Shown here one piece after another: positions 1 to 9,033 of a stretch of DNA of 64,000 bases (positions within the stretch are counted from its first letter, which is position 1; each line of letters opens with the position of its first letter). A program made the position numbers and the translations under genes. The notes under the pieces were generated by a model. It did no database searches and was not told the origin of the DNA. It worked only from the letters and a program-made list of their open reading frames with translations. Origin of the DNA: Streptomyces caniscabiei (GTDB taxonomy: Bacteria; Actinomycetota; Actinomycetes; Streptomycetales; Streptomycetaceae); assembly GCF_014930365.1 (NCBI RefSeq), contig NZ_JABXWI010000003.1, forward strand, positions 620,001 to 684,000, read 5' to 3'.

Positions 1-514
1 CCGCGGCGTCCTCCAGGCGTTCGTCGATGCCGCGCAGGGTCGCGATCAGGATCAGCACCGCGATCGGTGAGGCGAGCACGGTATGGCCGAGCGCGATGGC
101 GATGGGGCTGCCCAGCATCGCGGCCGGCTCGAAGAGCAGGAAGAGCCCGAGTGCGGTGACGATCTGCGGGATCACCAGCGGTCCGAGGACCAGGGCGAAG
201 ACCACGGAGCGCAGCGGGAGTTCGCTGCGGACCAGGGCGGTCGCCGCGGTCACCGCGATGATGAGGGAGAACACGGTGCTCAGGGCGGCGACCAGGGCGC
301 TGAGCGACATGGCGGCGGGCCATTTGCTGCCGTCGGCGAACAGGGCCTTGTACCAGTTCAGCGTCCACGTCTCGGGCGGGAACGCGGCGAAGGCGTTGCT
401 GCTGAAGGAGGTGACGAGGATGACGACGATCGGCAGCGCCAGGAACAGCAGGATCACGGTGGCGATGGCGGTCAGGACGATCCGCCCGGTCAGGCTGCTG
501 CGCAGTTCCATCAT
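1..514 (-). CDS. ABC transporter permease, PotC-like, 3' end outside window
   Basis: Second inner-membrane permease of the importer encoded by the next three genes. It starts MMELRSSL and goes straight into a hydrophobic helix (TAIATVILLFLALPIVVILV), with more helices before the reading runs off the left edge after about 171 residues. A family member is about 260-280 residues, so the C-terminal third, including the EAA loop, is missing here. Its ATG overlaps the stop of the upstream permease by the 4 bases ATGA, and AGGAG lies just upstream, so the two are translationally coupled. Family: polyamine/opine-type (PotC/YdcV) permeases; the substrate is inferred only from context. Confidence 0.88.
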   Translation of the reverse strand, partial: MMELRSSLTGRIVLTAIATVILLFLALPIVVILVTSFSSNAFAAFPPETWTLNWYKALFADGSKWPAAMSLSALVAALSTVFSLIIAVTAATALVRSELPLRSVVFALVLGPLVIPQIVTALGLFLLFEPAAMLGSPIAIALGHTVLASPIAVLILIATLRGIDERLEDAA

Positions 515-1401
515 GACGAGCTCCTCTTCTTACGGCTGGCGCCCAGGGAGCTGACGGCCTTGACCAGCAGCAGTCCGGCGAAGGTGAGCAGCAGCAGGAT
601 GACGCCCTGGGCGGCGGCCCCGTTCCACTGGTTCTCCTTGGTGACCTGCTGGTTGATGAGGGTGGCGATCATCGTCTGGTTGGGTCCGCCCATCAGGGCC
701 GGGGTGATGTAGTAGCCCAGGGAGAGGATGAAGCTGAGCAGTCCGGCACTGGCCAGGCCCGGGGCGACCAGCGGCAGGTACACCCGGCGGAAGATGGTCA
801 CCCGGCCGGCGCCCATGCTGGACGCGGCCGCGAGCAGGCGCCGGTCCACCCCGCGCATCACTCCGTACAGGAGCAGCACGGTGTAGGGGAGCATCATGGA
901 GGTGGTGCCGATGACCACGCCGAGCTCGTTGTAGAGCAGCTGGTAGGGGGCGCCCGGTGCCCAGGCCAGGCTCTCGTTCACCAGGCCCTTGTCGCCGAGC
1001 ATGATGATCCAGCCGTAGGTGCGTACCAGGGCGCTGACGAAGTGCGGCACGACCACGACCAGCATGGCAATGCCGGCGAGGATGGGCTTGAGCCGGGAGA
1101 TCGCCTGGGCCAGGACGAACCCGAAGACCAGGCTCAGCACGGCTGTTTCGGCGGAGATCCTGAGCGTGGTGAACAGCACCGACAAGTTGACGCCGGTCAG
1201 GGCGTCGGCGTACCAGTGCAGGGTGAACGATCCGTCCGCGTCCTTCAGGCTCAGCAGCAGCGTGGAGAAGATCGGGTAGACGAACAGCACCAGCAGATAG
1301 ACGACGACCGGCAGCGCGTACAGGATCCCGACGCGGGTCCTACGTGAGGCCAGCAGCTTGCGCGGACGAGCCGGGGCAGTGGCTGTGAGGGTGGCGGCCA
1401 T
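511..1401 (-). CDS. ABC transporter permease, PotB-like
   Basis: First permease of the importer, 296 aa. About six hydrophobic segments are visible, the first near residues 28-52 (ILYALPVVVYLLVLFVYPIF). The coupling loop that contacts the ATPase is present (AASSMGAGRVTIFRRVYLPL), matching the EAA motif of binding-protein-dependent permeases. The tail is basic (RKKRSSS). It begins 3 bp after the ATPase stop and overlaps the next permease by 4 bp, so ATPase, PotB-like and PotC-like proteins come from one transcript. The family (PotB/YdcU) moves polyamines or related amines; that substrate is inference. Confidence 0.92.
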   Translation of the reverse strand: MAATLTATAPARPRKLLASRRTRVGILYALPVVVYLLVLFVYPIFSTLLLSLKDADGSFTLHWYADALTGVNLSVLFTTLRISAETAVLSLVFGFVLAQAISRLKPILAGIAMLVVVVPHFVSALVRTYGWIIMLGDKGLVNESLAWAPGAPYQLLYNELGVVIGTTSMMLPYTVLLLYGVMRGVDRRLLAAASSMGAGRVTIFRRVYLPLVAPGLASAGLLSFILSLGYYITPALMGGPNQTMIATLINQQVTKENQWNGAAAQGVILLLLTFAGLLLVKAVSSLGASRKKRSSS

Positions 1402-1404
1402 GGC

Positions 1405-2544
1405 TCACCCGCCCTGTTCGTCGGCGAAGAGGTTGACGTCCTCGGGGTCGGCGGTGATCCCGACCCGCTCGCCCGCGACCGGACCCCGGCCCGCGGGTAC
1501 TTCCAGGCGCAGCAGCGGCCCGTCACCGCCGTCGATGCGCACGCCCGCGCGGACCAGGGTGCCCACGTAGGTGGCGGTCTCGACCGTGCCGGTACAGAAC
1601 CCGTCGTCGGCGGCGGAAGCCCGCAGCCGGCCCGGCTGCACAGCCACCTTCACCTGAGTACCGGGAGCGAGCTGGTGGCGGCGCGCCTCGAGCAGGCCGC
1701 CACTGCCGTCCAGACGGACCAGGGTGTGATCGCCGTCGTGCTTGTCGACGCGGCCGGGCAGGAAGTTCGCCGCGCCGAGGAAGTCCGCCACGAACGGCGT
1801 CTTCGGCCGTTCGAACAACTCCCTCGGGGTGTCGAACTGCTCGATCAGGCCGTTGCGCATCACCGCGATGCGGTCCGACATGACCAGCGCTTCTTCCTGA
1901 TCGTGCGTCACATAGATGACCGTCAGGCCCAGTTCCCGCTGAATGCTCTTGATCTCGACCTGCAGCTGGTCACGCAGCTTCTTGTCCAGCGCACCCAGTG
2001 GCTCGTCCATGAGGATGACCGGCGGGCGGTAGACCAGCGCCCGGCACAGGGCGACACGCTGCTGCTGACCACCGGACAGCTCACGCGGCTTGCGCCCGCC
2101 GAACCCGGACAGACCGGCGATCTCCAGCGTCTCCCCCACCCGGCGGCGGATCTCGTCCTTCGGCACACCGCGCAGGGTGAGCGGGAAGGCGACGTTCTCG
2201 GCGACCGTCATGTGCGGGAAGAGCAGGTACTGCTGGAAGACGAAGCCCAGGCCACGCTTCTGCGGGGCGAGGCGGGTGACGTCACGGTCCCCGACGGTGA
2301 CGGTGCCGGAATCGGGTTCGCAGAACCCGGCGATCATCATCAGCGTCGTGGTCTTGCCCGACCCCGAGGAGCCGAGGAAGGTGACGAACTCACCCGCCGC
2401 GATCTCCATGGACGCCTCGTCGACGGCGACGACGTCGCCGTAGGTCTTGCGCAGAGCCACCACCGACAGCGATTTGCCGGTCGCGGTGGCCGACTTGTTG
2501 CCGGCCACCGCGACGGACGGTGTGGCGACACGGAAATCAGCCAC
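1405..2544 (-). CDS. ABC transporter ATP-binding protein, PotA-like
   Basis: Cytoplasmic ATPase driving the importer, 379 aa. Walker A (GSSGSGKTT), signature LSGGQQQRVALCRAL, Walker B (VILMDEPLGALD) and the switch histidine (VTHDQEEAL) are all intact. The last ~100 residues form a TOBE-like regulatory domain, as in PotA and other CUT1/polyamine ATPases. The GTG start overlaps the 3' end of the binding-protein gene by 8 bp. Length and domain order match PotA. Whether it serves spermidine, putrescine or an opine cannot be told from the ATPase. Confidence 0.93.
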   Translation of the reverse strand: MADFRVATPSVAVAGNKSATATGKSLSVVALRKTYGDVVAVDEASMEIAAGEFVTFLGSSGSGKTTTLMMIAGFCEPDSGTVTVGDRDVTRLAPQKRGLGFVFQQYLLFPHMTVAENVAFPLTLRGVPKDEIRRRVGETLEIAGLSGFGGRKPRELSGGQQQRVALCRALVYRPPVILMDEPLGALDKKLRDQLQVEIKSIQRELGLTVIYVTHDQEEALVMSDRIAVMRNGLIEQFDTPRELFERPKTPFVADFLGAANFLPGRVDKHDGDHTLVRLDGSGGLLEARRHQLAPGTQVKVAVQPGRLRASAADDGFCTGTVETATYVGTLVRAGVRIDGGDGPLLRLEVPAGRGPVAGERVGITADPEDVNLFADEQGG

Positions 2545-3643
2545 GAGCCCACTCCAACCAGCGCTTGGTGACAGCCGATTCGTTCTTCAGCCACCAGTCG
2601 ATGTCCGCGTCGAAGCCCTTGTCGTAGTACTTCGGCGCACCCGCGAGCGCGTTGCGCTCGTCCTCGCTGAGCTTGGCGTAAGCCAGCGGGGAAGCCGGGT
2701 TCAGCGGGAAGGCCTTGGCCAGGGCGGCCTGGCTCTCGGCCCGGAGCGAGAAGTCCATCAGCTGGTAGGCGGCGTCCACGTTGGCCGCGCCCTTGGCGAT
2801 GGCATAACCGGAGAACTGGCGGCGCATGCCGTTGAGCTGCCGCTCCACCGGGACGCCCTGCTTCTGCAGGTCGGCGATCCGGCCGTCCCAGACGGTGGAC
2901 ATCGTCACTTCCTGGCGGCTGAGCAGCACACCGGGCAGTGGGCCGCTGTCCCAGAACTTCTTGATGTCGCCGCGCAGCCGGGTCAGCACCTTGAACGCAC
3001 GGTCGACGTCGAGCGGGTACAGCTTGTCCATCGGGACGCCGTCGGCCAGCAGCGCGAACTCCAGCTCCGGCAGGTCACCGTCCGGGCTGCACATCGCACG
3101 GCCGCCCTTGAACGCCGTGGTGTCGAAGAAGTCCGCCCACGACTCGGGCTTCTCGCCGCCGAAGGCGTCCGTGCGGTAGGCGATGCACTGGCCGTAGAAG
3201 CCGTAGCCGATGGCATGCTGGGTGATCTGGTTCTCGGGGATCTTCGCGCTCTTCACGCTCTTGAGCCGGTCGAGGTCCAGCGCCTCCAGCGCGTCCTGCT
3301 TGACGTACTTGGTGTGCGACACCATCGCGTCGTTGATGAGGTCACACTGCGGGCGGCCCTGCTTGATCTGGGCGAGCAGCGGGGCGTTGTCCAGGTTGAG
3401 CACCTTGACCTGGATGCCGGTCTCCTGGGTGAACGGCGTGTAGATCGCCTTCTGCAGCGCCGCACCGTAGGAGCCGCCGCTGTCACGGACGACCACCGTC
3501 TTGCCGCCGCCCTTGCCGCTGCCCGTGGCGGACCGGCTGGTACCGGTACCGCAGGCGCTGAGGGCGGTCGCGGCGGCTGCACCCGCCGTGACCCCGCCTA
3601 TCCCTCTCAGGAACAGTCTGCGGTCTATTCGGGTGTCTTTCAT
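2537..3643 (-). CDS. Extracellular solute-binding lipoprotein, PotD/PotF-like
   Basis: Ligand receptor of the importer and first gene of the operon, 368 aa. The N-terminus has a twin-arginine motif (DRRLFLRG, residues 7-14) followed by an Ala-rich stretch and a lipobox LSAC with Cys31, so it is probably exported folded and lipid-anchored. A Gly/Ser linker follows, then a periplasmic-binding fold starting KTVVVRDSGGSYG. A strong AGGAGG lies 8 bp before ATG. The family binds polyamines, thiamine or opines. The surrounding amine oxidase and aminotransferase genes favour an amine ligand; that is inference. Confidence 0.9.
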   Translation of the reverse strand: MKDTRIDRRLFLRGIGGVTAGAAAATALSACGTGTSRSATGSGKGGGKTVVVRDSGGSYGAALQKAIYTPFTQETGIQVKVLNLDNAPLLAQIKQGRPQCDLINDAMVSHTKYVKQDALEALDLDRLKSVKSAKIPENQITQHAIGYGFYGQCIAYRTDAFGGEKPESWADFFDTTAFKGGRAMCSPDGDLPELEFALLADGVPMDKLYPLDVDRAFKVLTRLRGDIKKFWDSGPLPGVLLSRQEVTMSTVWDGRIADLQKQGVPVERQLNGMRRQFSGYAIAKGAANVDAAYQLMDFSLRAESQAALAKAFPLNPASPLAYAKLSEDERNALAGAPKYYDKGFDADIDWWLKNESAVTKRWLEWARG

Positions 3644-3911
3644 CGTGTGCCTCCTGGTGGTGCCGGCCGCGAGAAGGGGAGCGGCTGGGGACGTGGAAAG
3701 CGGCAGCCGGAGCTGGGTCTAGGGGTGGTGATCCGCCTCGTCGGAATCGACGCCCTGGTCTGTGCGCCGCAGGGTTGGGCGCGTGGCCGTGGCGGGGTCC
3801 CACGGGAGGGCCAGGTCGGCCGGTCCCGCGTCGGGAGGGTGAGGCCGCGCATGCGGTAGGGGATCCGCCGGCCAGGGCGGGGACCGTGTGCTCCCCGCTG
3901 CCGGCCGTGGC

Positions 3912-4022
3912 GATGATGCGGCGCGGGATGTCGCCCTGAACCCGGTACTTCGAGTTCTACGCGGGCGTCGCCGGCATGGACTGCGACTCCTGCGAGGTGT
4001 CGGGGCGCACGGTGTGCGGCGC
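3912..4022 (+). pseudogene. Possible aldehyde dehydrogenase fragment (decayed)
   Basis: This lies in the 382-bp space between the binding-protein and HAD genes. Read on the plus strand with one frameshift near 3939, it gives DDAARDVAL then TRYFEFYAGVAG, and further on EVSGRTV. The RYFEFYAGVA string resembles the N-terminal part of NAD-dependent aldehyde dehydrogenases. No start, catalytic Cys or continuation is present. Aldehyde dehydrogenases often accompany polyamine catabolism, so a remnant would fit the site. The match is only about 35 residues and could be chance. Nothing else was seen in 3644-4025. Confidence 0.28.
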
Positions 4023-4025
4023 GAG

Positions 4026-4706
4026 TCAGATGCCGAGCATGGTGTTGAGCTCGTCCAGGGACTTCACCGTCACATAGTCGTATCCGTGGGTGACCGGGTC
4101 GCAGCCGCGGTCCAGGAGGACGAGGTTGCGGAAGCCCATGTCGTGCATCGGCATCAGGTCGTAGCGGGTGTGCGAGGAGACGTGCACGAAGTCCTCGGGG
4201 GACGCGTCGAGCTGGTCGAGCATGTACTCGAACGCGGCGTAGCGGGGCTTGTAATAGCCGGCCTGCTCCGCGGTGAAGACCGCGTGGAAGTCGGCCCCGA
4301 GCCGGGGCACGCTCTCCTTGAGGAAGGAATCGTCGGCGTTGGAGAGGATCACCAGCTTGTAGTTCTCGCCCATCTTCTTCAGCGGTTCCGGCACATCCGC
4401 GTGCGGGCCCCAGCTGCGCACGCCGTCGGCGAGCCGCTTGCCGGCGTCCGGGGCCGCCTTGATGCCCCACTTGCGGCAGACTCCTTCGAAGGCGGCCTGC
4501 AGTGTCTGCTCATAGGGGTAGTACTTGTCGAGGACCGAGTCGTAGCGGTAGCCGCGGAACTCCTTGACGAACTGGTCCCAGTGCTCGGCCGGGATCTGGT
4601 CGCCGACGAGTTCACGTGTGATGGGGGTCATCGGCCACTCGATCAACGTGCCGTAGCAGTCGAACGAGACGTACTTCGGGCGGAACTGGAACGAGGGAAT
4701 GGGCAT
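4026..4706 (-). CDS. HAD-superfamily hydrolase, haloacid dehalogenase type II-like
   Basis: Cytosolic HAD hydrolase, 226 aa, usual length for the type II 2-haloacid dehalogenase subfamily. Motif I is FDCYGTLIEW with the nucleophile Asp16; motif II is VILSNADDS; the motif III lysine is in YYKPRYAAF; a loop near MGFRNLVLLDRG follows. A TGGAGC ribosome site precedes the ATG. Members hydrolyse 2-halocarboxylates or phosphate esters; the real substrate is unknown. It lies between the ABC importer and the FAD oxidase on the same strand, so it may act on a product of the same catabolic route. Confidence 0.85.
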   Translation of the reverse strand: MPIPSFQFRPKYVSFDCYGTLIEWPMTPITRELVGDQIPAEHWDQFVKEFRGYRYDSVLDKYYPYEQTLQAAFEGVCRKWGIKAAPDAGKRLADGVRSWGPHADVPEPLKKMGENYKLVILSNADDSFLKESVPRLGADFHAVFTAEQAGYYKPRYAAFEYMLDQLDASPEDFVHVSSHTRYDLMPMHDMGFRNLVLLDRGCDPVTHGYDYVTVKSLDELNTMLGI

Positions 4707-4811
4707 GGAAGTGCTCCACTTTCTTGGTTCGGGGGACTGGTTACGGGCGACACCGCTTTCGGGTGACAGAGGTGTCGGAGTGGAGGGTGGTGCCGTCGAC
4801 GTTCGCCGGGG

Positions 4812-5948
4812 TCAGGTGGCGCCGGTTCCTGCCGGAGCGAGGAAGTCGACAGGGTGCTCCGTGGCGCCGTCGAGCGCCAGGTCGGCGGCGATCTCTCCCA
4901 TCGCGGGCGAGAACTTGAAGCCGCTGCCGGAGAAGCCGGCCAGGACGATGATGTCGTCCTCGCCGGGGAGATGACCGACGAGCGGGTTTCCGGACTCCGT
5001 GTAGCCCTCCATGTACGCCGACATCCTGATGGGGTCGGGGTTCAGGTCGGGCATGAGTTCACCGATGAGCCCGCGGAAGACACCGAGTTCTTCGGGGCGG
5101 ACGGTACGGTCGAGCCGATCGGGCTCGGGCACCGGGGCGTGGTAGTTGAAGGAGAGACCGAGCTTGACGGAGATGCCGTCGGGCGACGGGATTCCGAAGC
5201 AGTCGTGGGGTGCGGCGCGCACGAAGGAAGGGGCACCGCCCGCGAACCAGTCGTGGCGGGTGGGCAGGTGCCAGGAGCAGATCACCCGGCGGACGTCGAC
5301 GGTCCGGGGGAGGTCCGGGATCAGGGTGTTGATCCAGGGGCCCACGGTCACCACGGCGGCGTCCACGTGGTCCGTGCCCAGGTCGGTGACGATCTGCACC
5401 CCGCCGCCCGCCGCGGGGACGACCTCGCGCACCGTGGTGTAGCGGTGCAGCCGGGCGCCCAGTTGCTCGGCGCGTGCGGCGGCGGCCTGGATCGACGCCT
5501 CCGGCCTGATGACGGCGCCCAACCGGTCGAGGACTGCGGTGTGTCCGTCCGGGAGCCGGTGCTGCGGGTAGCGGCGGGCGAGTTCCTCCCGGTCCAGTAC
5601 CTCGTGATCCAGCCCGTGGGCTGCGCTGATGGAGAGGAGGAGGCGCATGGACGGTGAGACGGTCTCTCCCATCACGAGGCTGCCGCTGCGGCGTCGCAGC
5701 GGCCGGCCCGTCTCCGCCTGGAGCTGCTCCCACATCCGGTCCGCGAGCTGCAGCAGCGGAATGTACCCGGGCTCGCCGAGGTGGGCGGCACGGTAGATGC
5801 GGCTCTCGCCCCCGGCCGCGCCGCGGTCGTGACCCGGTGCGTAGCGGTCGTAGCCGATGACCTCGGCTCCGCGGGCGGCCAGTCGCCACATGGCCTGGCT
5901 GCCCATGCTGCCGGCACCGATCACGGCGACGCGCTTCGGGACGCCCAT
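4812..5948 (-). CDS. FAD-dependent oxidase, N-methyltryptophan/sarcosine oxidase (SolA/MSOX) type
   Basis: Flavoprotein amine oxidase, 378 aa, same length as monomeric sarcosine oxidases. The N-terminus has the dinucleotide motif VIGAGSMGSQAMWRLA, then GYDRYAPGH and GGESRIYRAA, typical of this family. The C-terminal GFSGSGFKFSPAMGE is the flavin-binding end that carries the covalent FAD Cys in MSOX; here the residue is not an obvious Cys. I chose the ATG at 5948 because GAGAGGAG lies 8 bp upstream; an upstream extension is possible but lacks a site. It is divergent from a PucR regulator, which probably controls it. Substrate (an N-methyl or cyclic amino acid) is unknown. Confidence 0.88.
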   Translation of the reverse strand: MGVPKRVAVIGAGSMGSQAMWRLAARGAEVIGYDRYAPGHDRGAAGGESRIYRAAHLGEPGYIPLLQLADRMWEQLQAETGRPLRRRSGSLVMGETVSPSMRLLLSISAAHGLDHEVLDREELARRYPQHRLPDGHTAVLDRLGAVIRPEASIQAAAARAEQLGARLHRYTTVREVVPAAGGGVQIVTDLGTDHVDAAVVTVGPWINTLIPDLPRTVDVRRVICSWHLPTRHDWFAGGAPSFVRAAPHDCFGIPSPDGISVKLGLSFNYHAPVPEPDRLDRTVRPEELGVFRGLIGELMPDLNPDPIRMSAYMEGYTESGNPLVGHLPGEDDIIVLAGFSGSGFKFSPAMGEIAADLALDGATEHPVDFLAPAGTGAT

Positions 5949-6210
5949 GAGGTCGCTCCTCTCGATGGTGTGGTGGGTGGCAGTCGGGCCCCAGCACTGT
6001 GCGGACACCGTGCGGACCTTTCCGGTTCGCGTCCTGCTGGGGATGGCGTTCACTCTCCGCCCGGGGGAACCTGCAGGGCAACCCACACTGTGTTCCGCCT
6101 CGCGGCCTTCTTGAGACGGTCTGTCACTGCGGACGGCTGGGCGGCGTCAAAGCCGGCCCCCCTCTTGTCACGATGAGTGGCCGATGCGAAGGTGAGCCCC
6201 ATTCCCCCGC

Positions 6211-7854
6211 ATGAAAGCACCATCTATGCCACCCAGACGTCACATAACCGGCCACTTCCCCACACTCCGGGAGGTACTGCGCCTGCCCGTGCTCGCCGAG
6301 GGGATGCCTCGCGTACTGGCAGGCGAGTCACGGCTGGACAGCCCAGTGCGCTGGGTGCATGTCACCGAACTGCTCAACCCCGCCGATTTCCTGGAGGGCG
6401 GCGAGCTGGTACTGACGACCGGCAGGCCGCATCCCGAGAACGCCTCAGAGCTGTGCGGCTACGTCGACCAGCTCTCGGACGTCGGCGCGGCCGGCCTGAT
6501 CGTGGAGCTCGGTTATCGGTACCAGAAAGTGCCCCACGAGCTGGTGGCGGCGTGCCGTGCCCGTGATGTGCCGCTCGTCGAGCTGGCCCGCGGCGTCCGG
6601 TTCATCGACGTCACGCACACGGTGCACGCGCTCATCCTCGACGCCCAGGGGGCCCTGCTGCGCCGCGGGCGGGACATCCAGGACATCTTCACGGCCCTGA
6701 CACTGCGGGGCGCGGACGCCGAGGAACTGGTGCACACCACCGCGGAGCTCACCGGAGCCCCCGTGGTGCTGGAGGATCTCACCCACCGGGTCCTGATGTG
6801 CGAGCTGCTCGGCCGGCCGTACGAGCCGGTGGTGTCGGCCTGGTCGCGGCGTTCGCGGGCCGCCCCGACGCCGGAGAGGATCACGCCGAGCGGCCCGGAG
6901 GGGTGGCTGATCGCGCCGGTGCAGGACCACCACGGCCCGTGGGGGCGGCTGGTCCTGCTGGAGGACCGGCTGAGCGCCGAGCCCGACCCGGAGCACGTCC
7001 TGGTGCTGGAGCGTGCGGCGATCGCACTGACCATGGCGCGTCTGGCGGGGCAGGCCTGGTGGGAGCGCCGAGCCCACCGCTCCGTACTGCGGGACCTGTA
7101 CGAGCGGCGTTTCCGCTCCCCCGCGGACGCCCGCGCCCGCGCCGAGGCACTGGGACTGCCCACTCTCGGACACCGCCTCTTCGCCGTGGTCATCCGCCAC
7201 CCGCACACCGGCACCGAGCGGGAGCACCTCGACGAACGCATCGCGAAGGCACTGACGCACACCGGTGTCCGCGCCCTGGTCGGCGAGACGGCCCCCGGCC
7301 GCATCGGTGTACTCATGGCTCTGGCACAGGCGAGCGCCTGGCAGCCGGTGTCCGAGCGGATCGGCCGCCTGGCCCGGGAAGAGCTCGGACCGCGGGCAGT
7401 CGTCGCCGTCGGCCCCGGGGTGACCGACCTCGGCGGAATCGCCCGGTCGTGGCAGGAGGCGGAGCAGACGGCCGAGGCCATCACACCGGCCTCACCCGAG
7501 CGGTGGTTCTACGTCCCCGCCGACGTCCGGCTGCCGGAGTTGCTGGGCGTCCTTCGCGAGGACACCCGTCTTCAGCGGTACGCCGAACGGCAACTGACCC
7601 GCCTCATCGAGCACGACGACCGCAACGGCGGCGATCTGCTCCCGGCACTGCGTGCCTATCTGGCGGCGGCCGGGAACAAGTCGGTCGCGGCGAAACGCGC
7701 CGGCATGTCCCGGCAGGCGTACTACCAGCGCCTGCACACCATCGAGCGGCTCCTCGGCTGCGACCTGGAGTCAGGTCTGGAGCGAACGTCCCTGCACGTC
7801 GCGGTGCTGGTTCTGGACGCGGGAGAAGCAGCGGCAGAGGGCGCGCGGGAATGA
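6211..7854 (+). CDS. PucR-family transcriptional regulator (first copy)
   Basis: DNA-binding regulator, 547 aa. The N-terminal PucR domain (about residues 15-130) contains VRWVHVTELLNPADFLEGGE and LVLTTG, a signature of the family. A middle GGDEF-like region without catalytic residues follows, and the C-terminal helix-turn-helix contains YLAAAGNKSVAAKRAGMSRQ then LGCDLESG. PucR proteins control purine, polyamine or proline catabolism, often as activators. It is divergent from the FAD oxidase 262 bp away, the probable target. Two starts are possible (6211 or 6226); neither has a strong ribosome site. It closely resembles the protein at 11785. Confidence 0.9.
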   Translation: MKAPSMPPRRHITGHFPTLREVLRLPVLAEGMPRVLAGESRLDSPVRWVHVTELLNPADFLEGGELVLTTGRPHPENASELCGYVDQLSDVGAAGLIVELGYRYQKVPHELVAACRARDVPLVELARGVRFIDVTHTVHALILDAQGALLRRGRDIQDIFTALTLRGADAEELVHTTAELTGAPVVLEDLTHRVLMCELLGRPYEPVVSAWSRRSRAAPTPERITPSGPEGWLIAPVQDHHGPWGRLVLLEDRLSAEPDPEHVLVLERAAIALTMARLAGQAWWERRAHRSVLRDLYERRFRSPADARARAEALGLPTLGHRLFAVVIRHPHTGTEREHLDERIAKALTHTGVRALVGETAPGRIGVLMALAQASAWQPVSERIGRLAREELGPRAVVAVGPGVTDLGGIARSWQEAEQTAEAITPASPERWFYVPADVRLPELLGVLREDTRLQRYAERQLTRLIEHDDRNGGDLLPALRAYLAAAGNKSVAAKRAGMSRQAYYQRLHTIERLLGCDLESGLERTSLHVAVLVLDAGEAAAEGARE

Positions 7855-7855
7855 C

Positions 7856-7886
7856 TGGTGGGCGGCGTCGTCCCTGCCGCCCACCA
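7856..7886. terminator. Bidirectional hairpin terminator
   Basis: Perfect 11-bp arms (TGGTGGGCGGC at 7856-7866 and its complement at 7876-7886) around a 9-nt loop. It lies between the convergent ends of the PucR gene and the dehydrogenase gene, so it can serve both. There is no T tract, as is common in Streptomyces. Confidence 0.75.
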
Positions 7887-7900
7887 CGGAAGAGCATGGC

Positions 7901-8959
7901 TCAGAGGAGCTCGATCAGCCTGTCGGTGAACTCGGCGGTGGTCGCGGTTCCGCCCAGGTCACGGGTGCGGATATCGGTCCTGGCCAGGACCGACGCGATC
8001 GCGTCGGTGATGTCCCTGGCCGCCGCTGGATGGCCGAGGTGGTCGAGCATCATGGCCGCGGACCAGATCGCGCCCAACGGGTTGGCGATGCCCTGGCCCG
8101 CGATGTCGGGCGCTGAGCCGTGTACGGGCTCGAACATCGAGGGGAAGTCGCCCTCGGGGTTGAGGTTGGCCGCCGGGGCGATGCCGATGGATCCGGCGAC
8201 CGCGGCCGCGAGGTCGCTGAGAATGTCGCCGAAGAGGTTGGAGGCGACGACGACGTCGAAGCGGGCGGGGTCGAGGACGAACTTGGCCGCCAGCGCGTCG
8301 ATGTGCTCCTGGTCCCAGGTGACGCCGGGGTGCTCGGCGGCCCGCTCGGCGATCAGCTCGTCCCAGAACGGCATGGTGTGAATGATGCCGTTGGACTTGG
8401 TGGCGGAGGTGAGCTTCCCTCGGCGGCGGGCGGCGAGCGAGAACGCGTAGTCGGCGACACGGGTGACCCCGGCCCGGGTGAACACCGCTTCCTGGACGGC
8501 CAGCTCCTCGGGCGTGCCCTGGTTCAGCCGTCCGCCGATCTCGCTGTACTCGCCCTCGGCGTTCTCCCGCACGACGACGAGATCGACCTCGCCCGGCTGT
8601 GCGCCGCGCACCGGACTGTCGATGCCCGCGAAGACACGGACGGGCCGGAGGTTGACGTACTGGCGGAAGCTGCGCCGGATCGGGATCAGCAACCCCCACA
8701 GCGAGACATGGTCCGGCACTCCGGGATAGCCGACGGCGCCCAGCAGGATCGCGTCCTTGTCGCGCAGCTGGTCGATCCCGTCGGCGGGCATCATCGCGCC
8801 CTCCCGCAGGTACCGCTCGCACGACCAGTCGTACGACGTGTAGGACAGGCTGAAGCCGTGGCGGCGGCCGAGAACATCGAGCACCTGCTGTGCTGGGGGC
8901 AGTACCTCGGCGCCGATGCCGTCGCCGGGGATCAGGGCAATGCGGTGGTTGGTCGTCAT
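7901..8959 (-). CDS. Tartrate/D-malate-type dehydrogenase (isopropylmalate dehydrogenase family)
   Basis: NAD-dependent beta-decarboxylating dehydrogenase, 352 aa. It begins TTNHRIALIPGDGIGAEV, the family N-terminus. SLWGLLIPIRRSFRQYVNLRP, DLVVVRENAEGEYSEIGG and the metal-binding NLFGDILSDLAA follow, then EPVHGSAPDIAG. The SLWGLLIPIRR loop favours the tartrate/D-malate dehydrogenase branch (TtuC/DmlA) over leucine biosynthesis. The ATG at 8959 was preferred over an upstream TTG that would run into the LysR gene. The LysR gene lies 73 bp upstream on the same strand and is its likely regulator. Confidence 0.87.
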   Translation of the reverse strand: MTTNHRIALIPGDGIGAEVLPPAQQVLDVLGRRHGFSLSYTSYDWSCERYLREGAMMPADGIDQLRDKDAILLGAVGYPGVPDHVSLWGLLIPIRRSFRQYVNLRPVRVFAGIDSPVRGAQPGEVDLVVVRENAEGEYSEIGGRLNQGTPEELAVQEAVFTRAGVTRVADYAFSLAARRRGKLTSATKSNGIIHTMPFWDELIAERAAEHPGVTWDQEHIDALAAKFVLDPARFDVVVASNLFGDILSDLAAAVAGSIGIAPAANLNPEGDFPSMFEPVHGSAPDIAGQGIANPLGAIWSAAMMLDHLGHPAAARDITDAIASVLARTDIRTRDLGGTATTAEFTDRLIELL

Positions 8960-9018
8960 GCCGTCGATTGCAGCAAGGCGGTCCGCGGGGCGTCCAAGAC
9001 GCAAAGCGGATATCCCTT

Positions 9019-9033
9019 ATAAGCGGCGCCTAT
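9019..9033. promoter_or_regulatory. Candidate LysR operator
   Basis: A 15-bp interrupted dyad, ATAAGCGGCGCCTAT, with A/T-rich ends facing each other. It has the T-N11-A form typical of LysR-type sites. It sits at the end of the LysR gene and about 60-75 bp before the dehydrogenase start, next to a second A/T-rich stretch (ATATCCCTTAT). The fit is by shape only. Confidence 0.45.
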
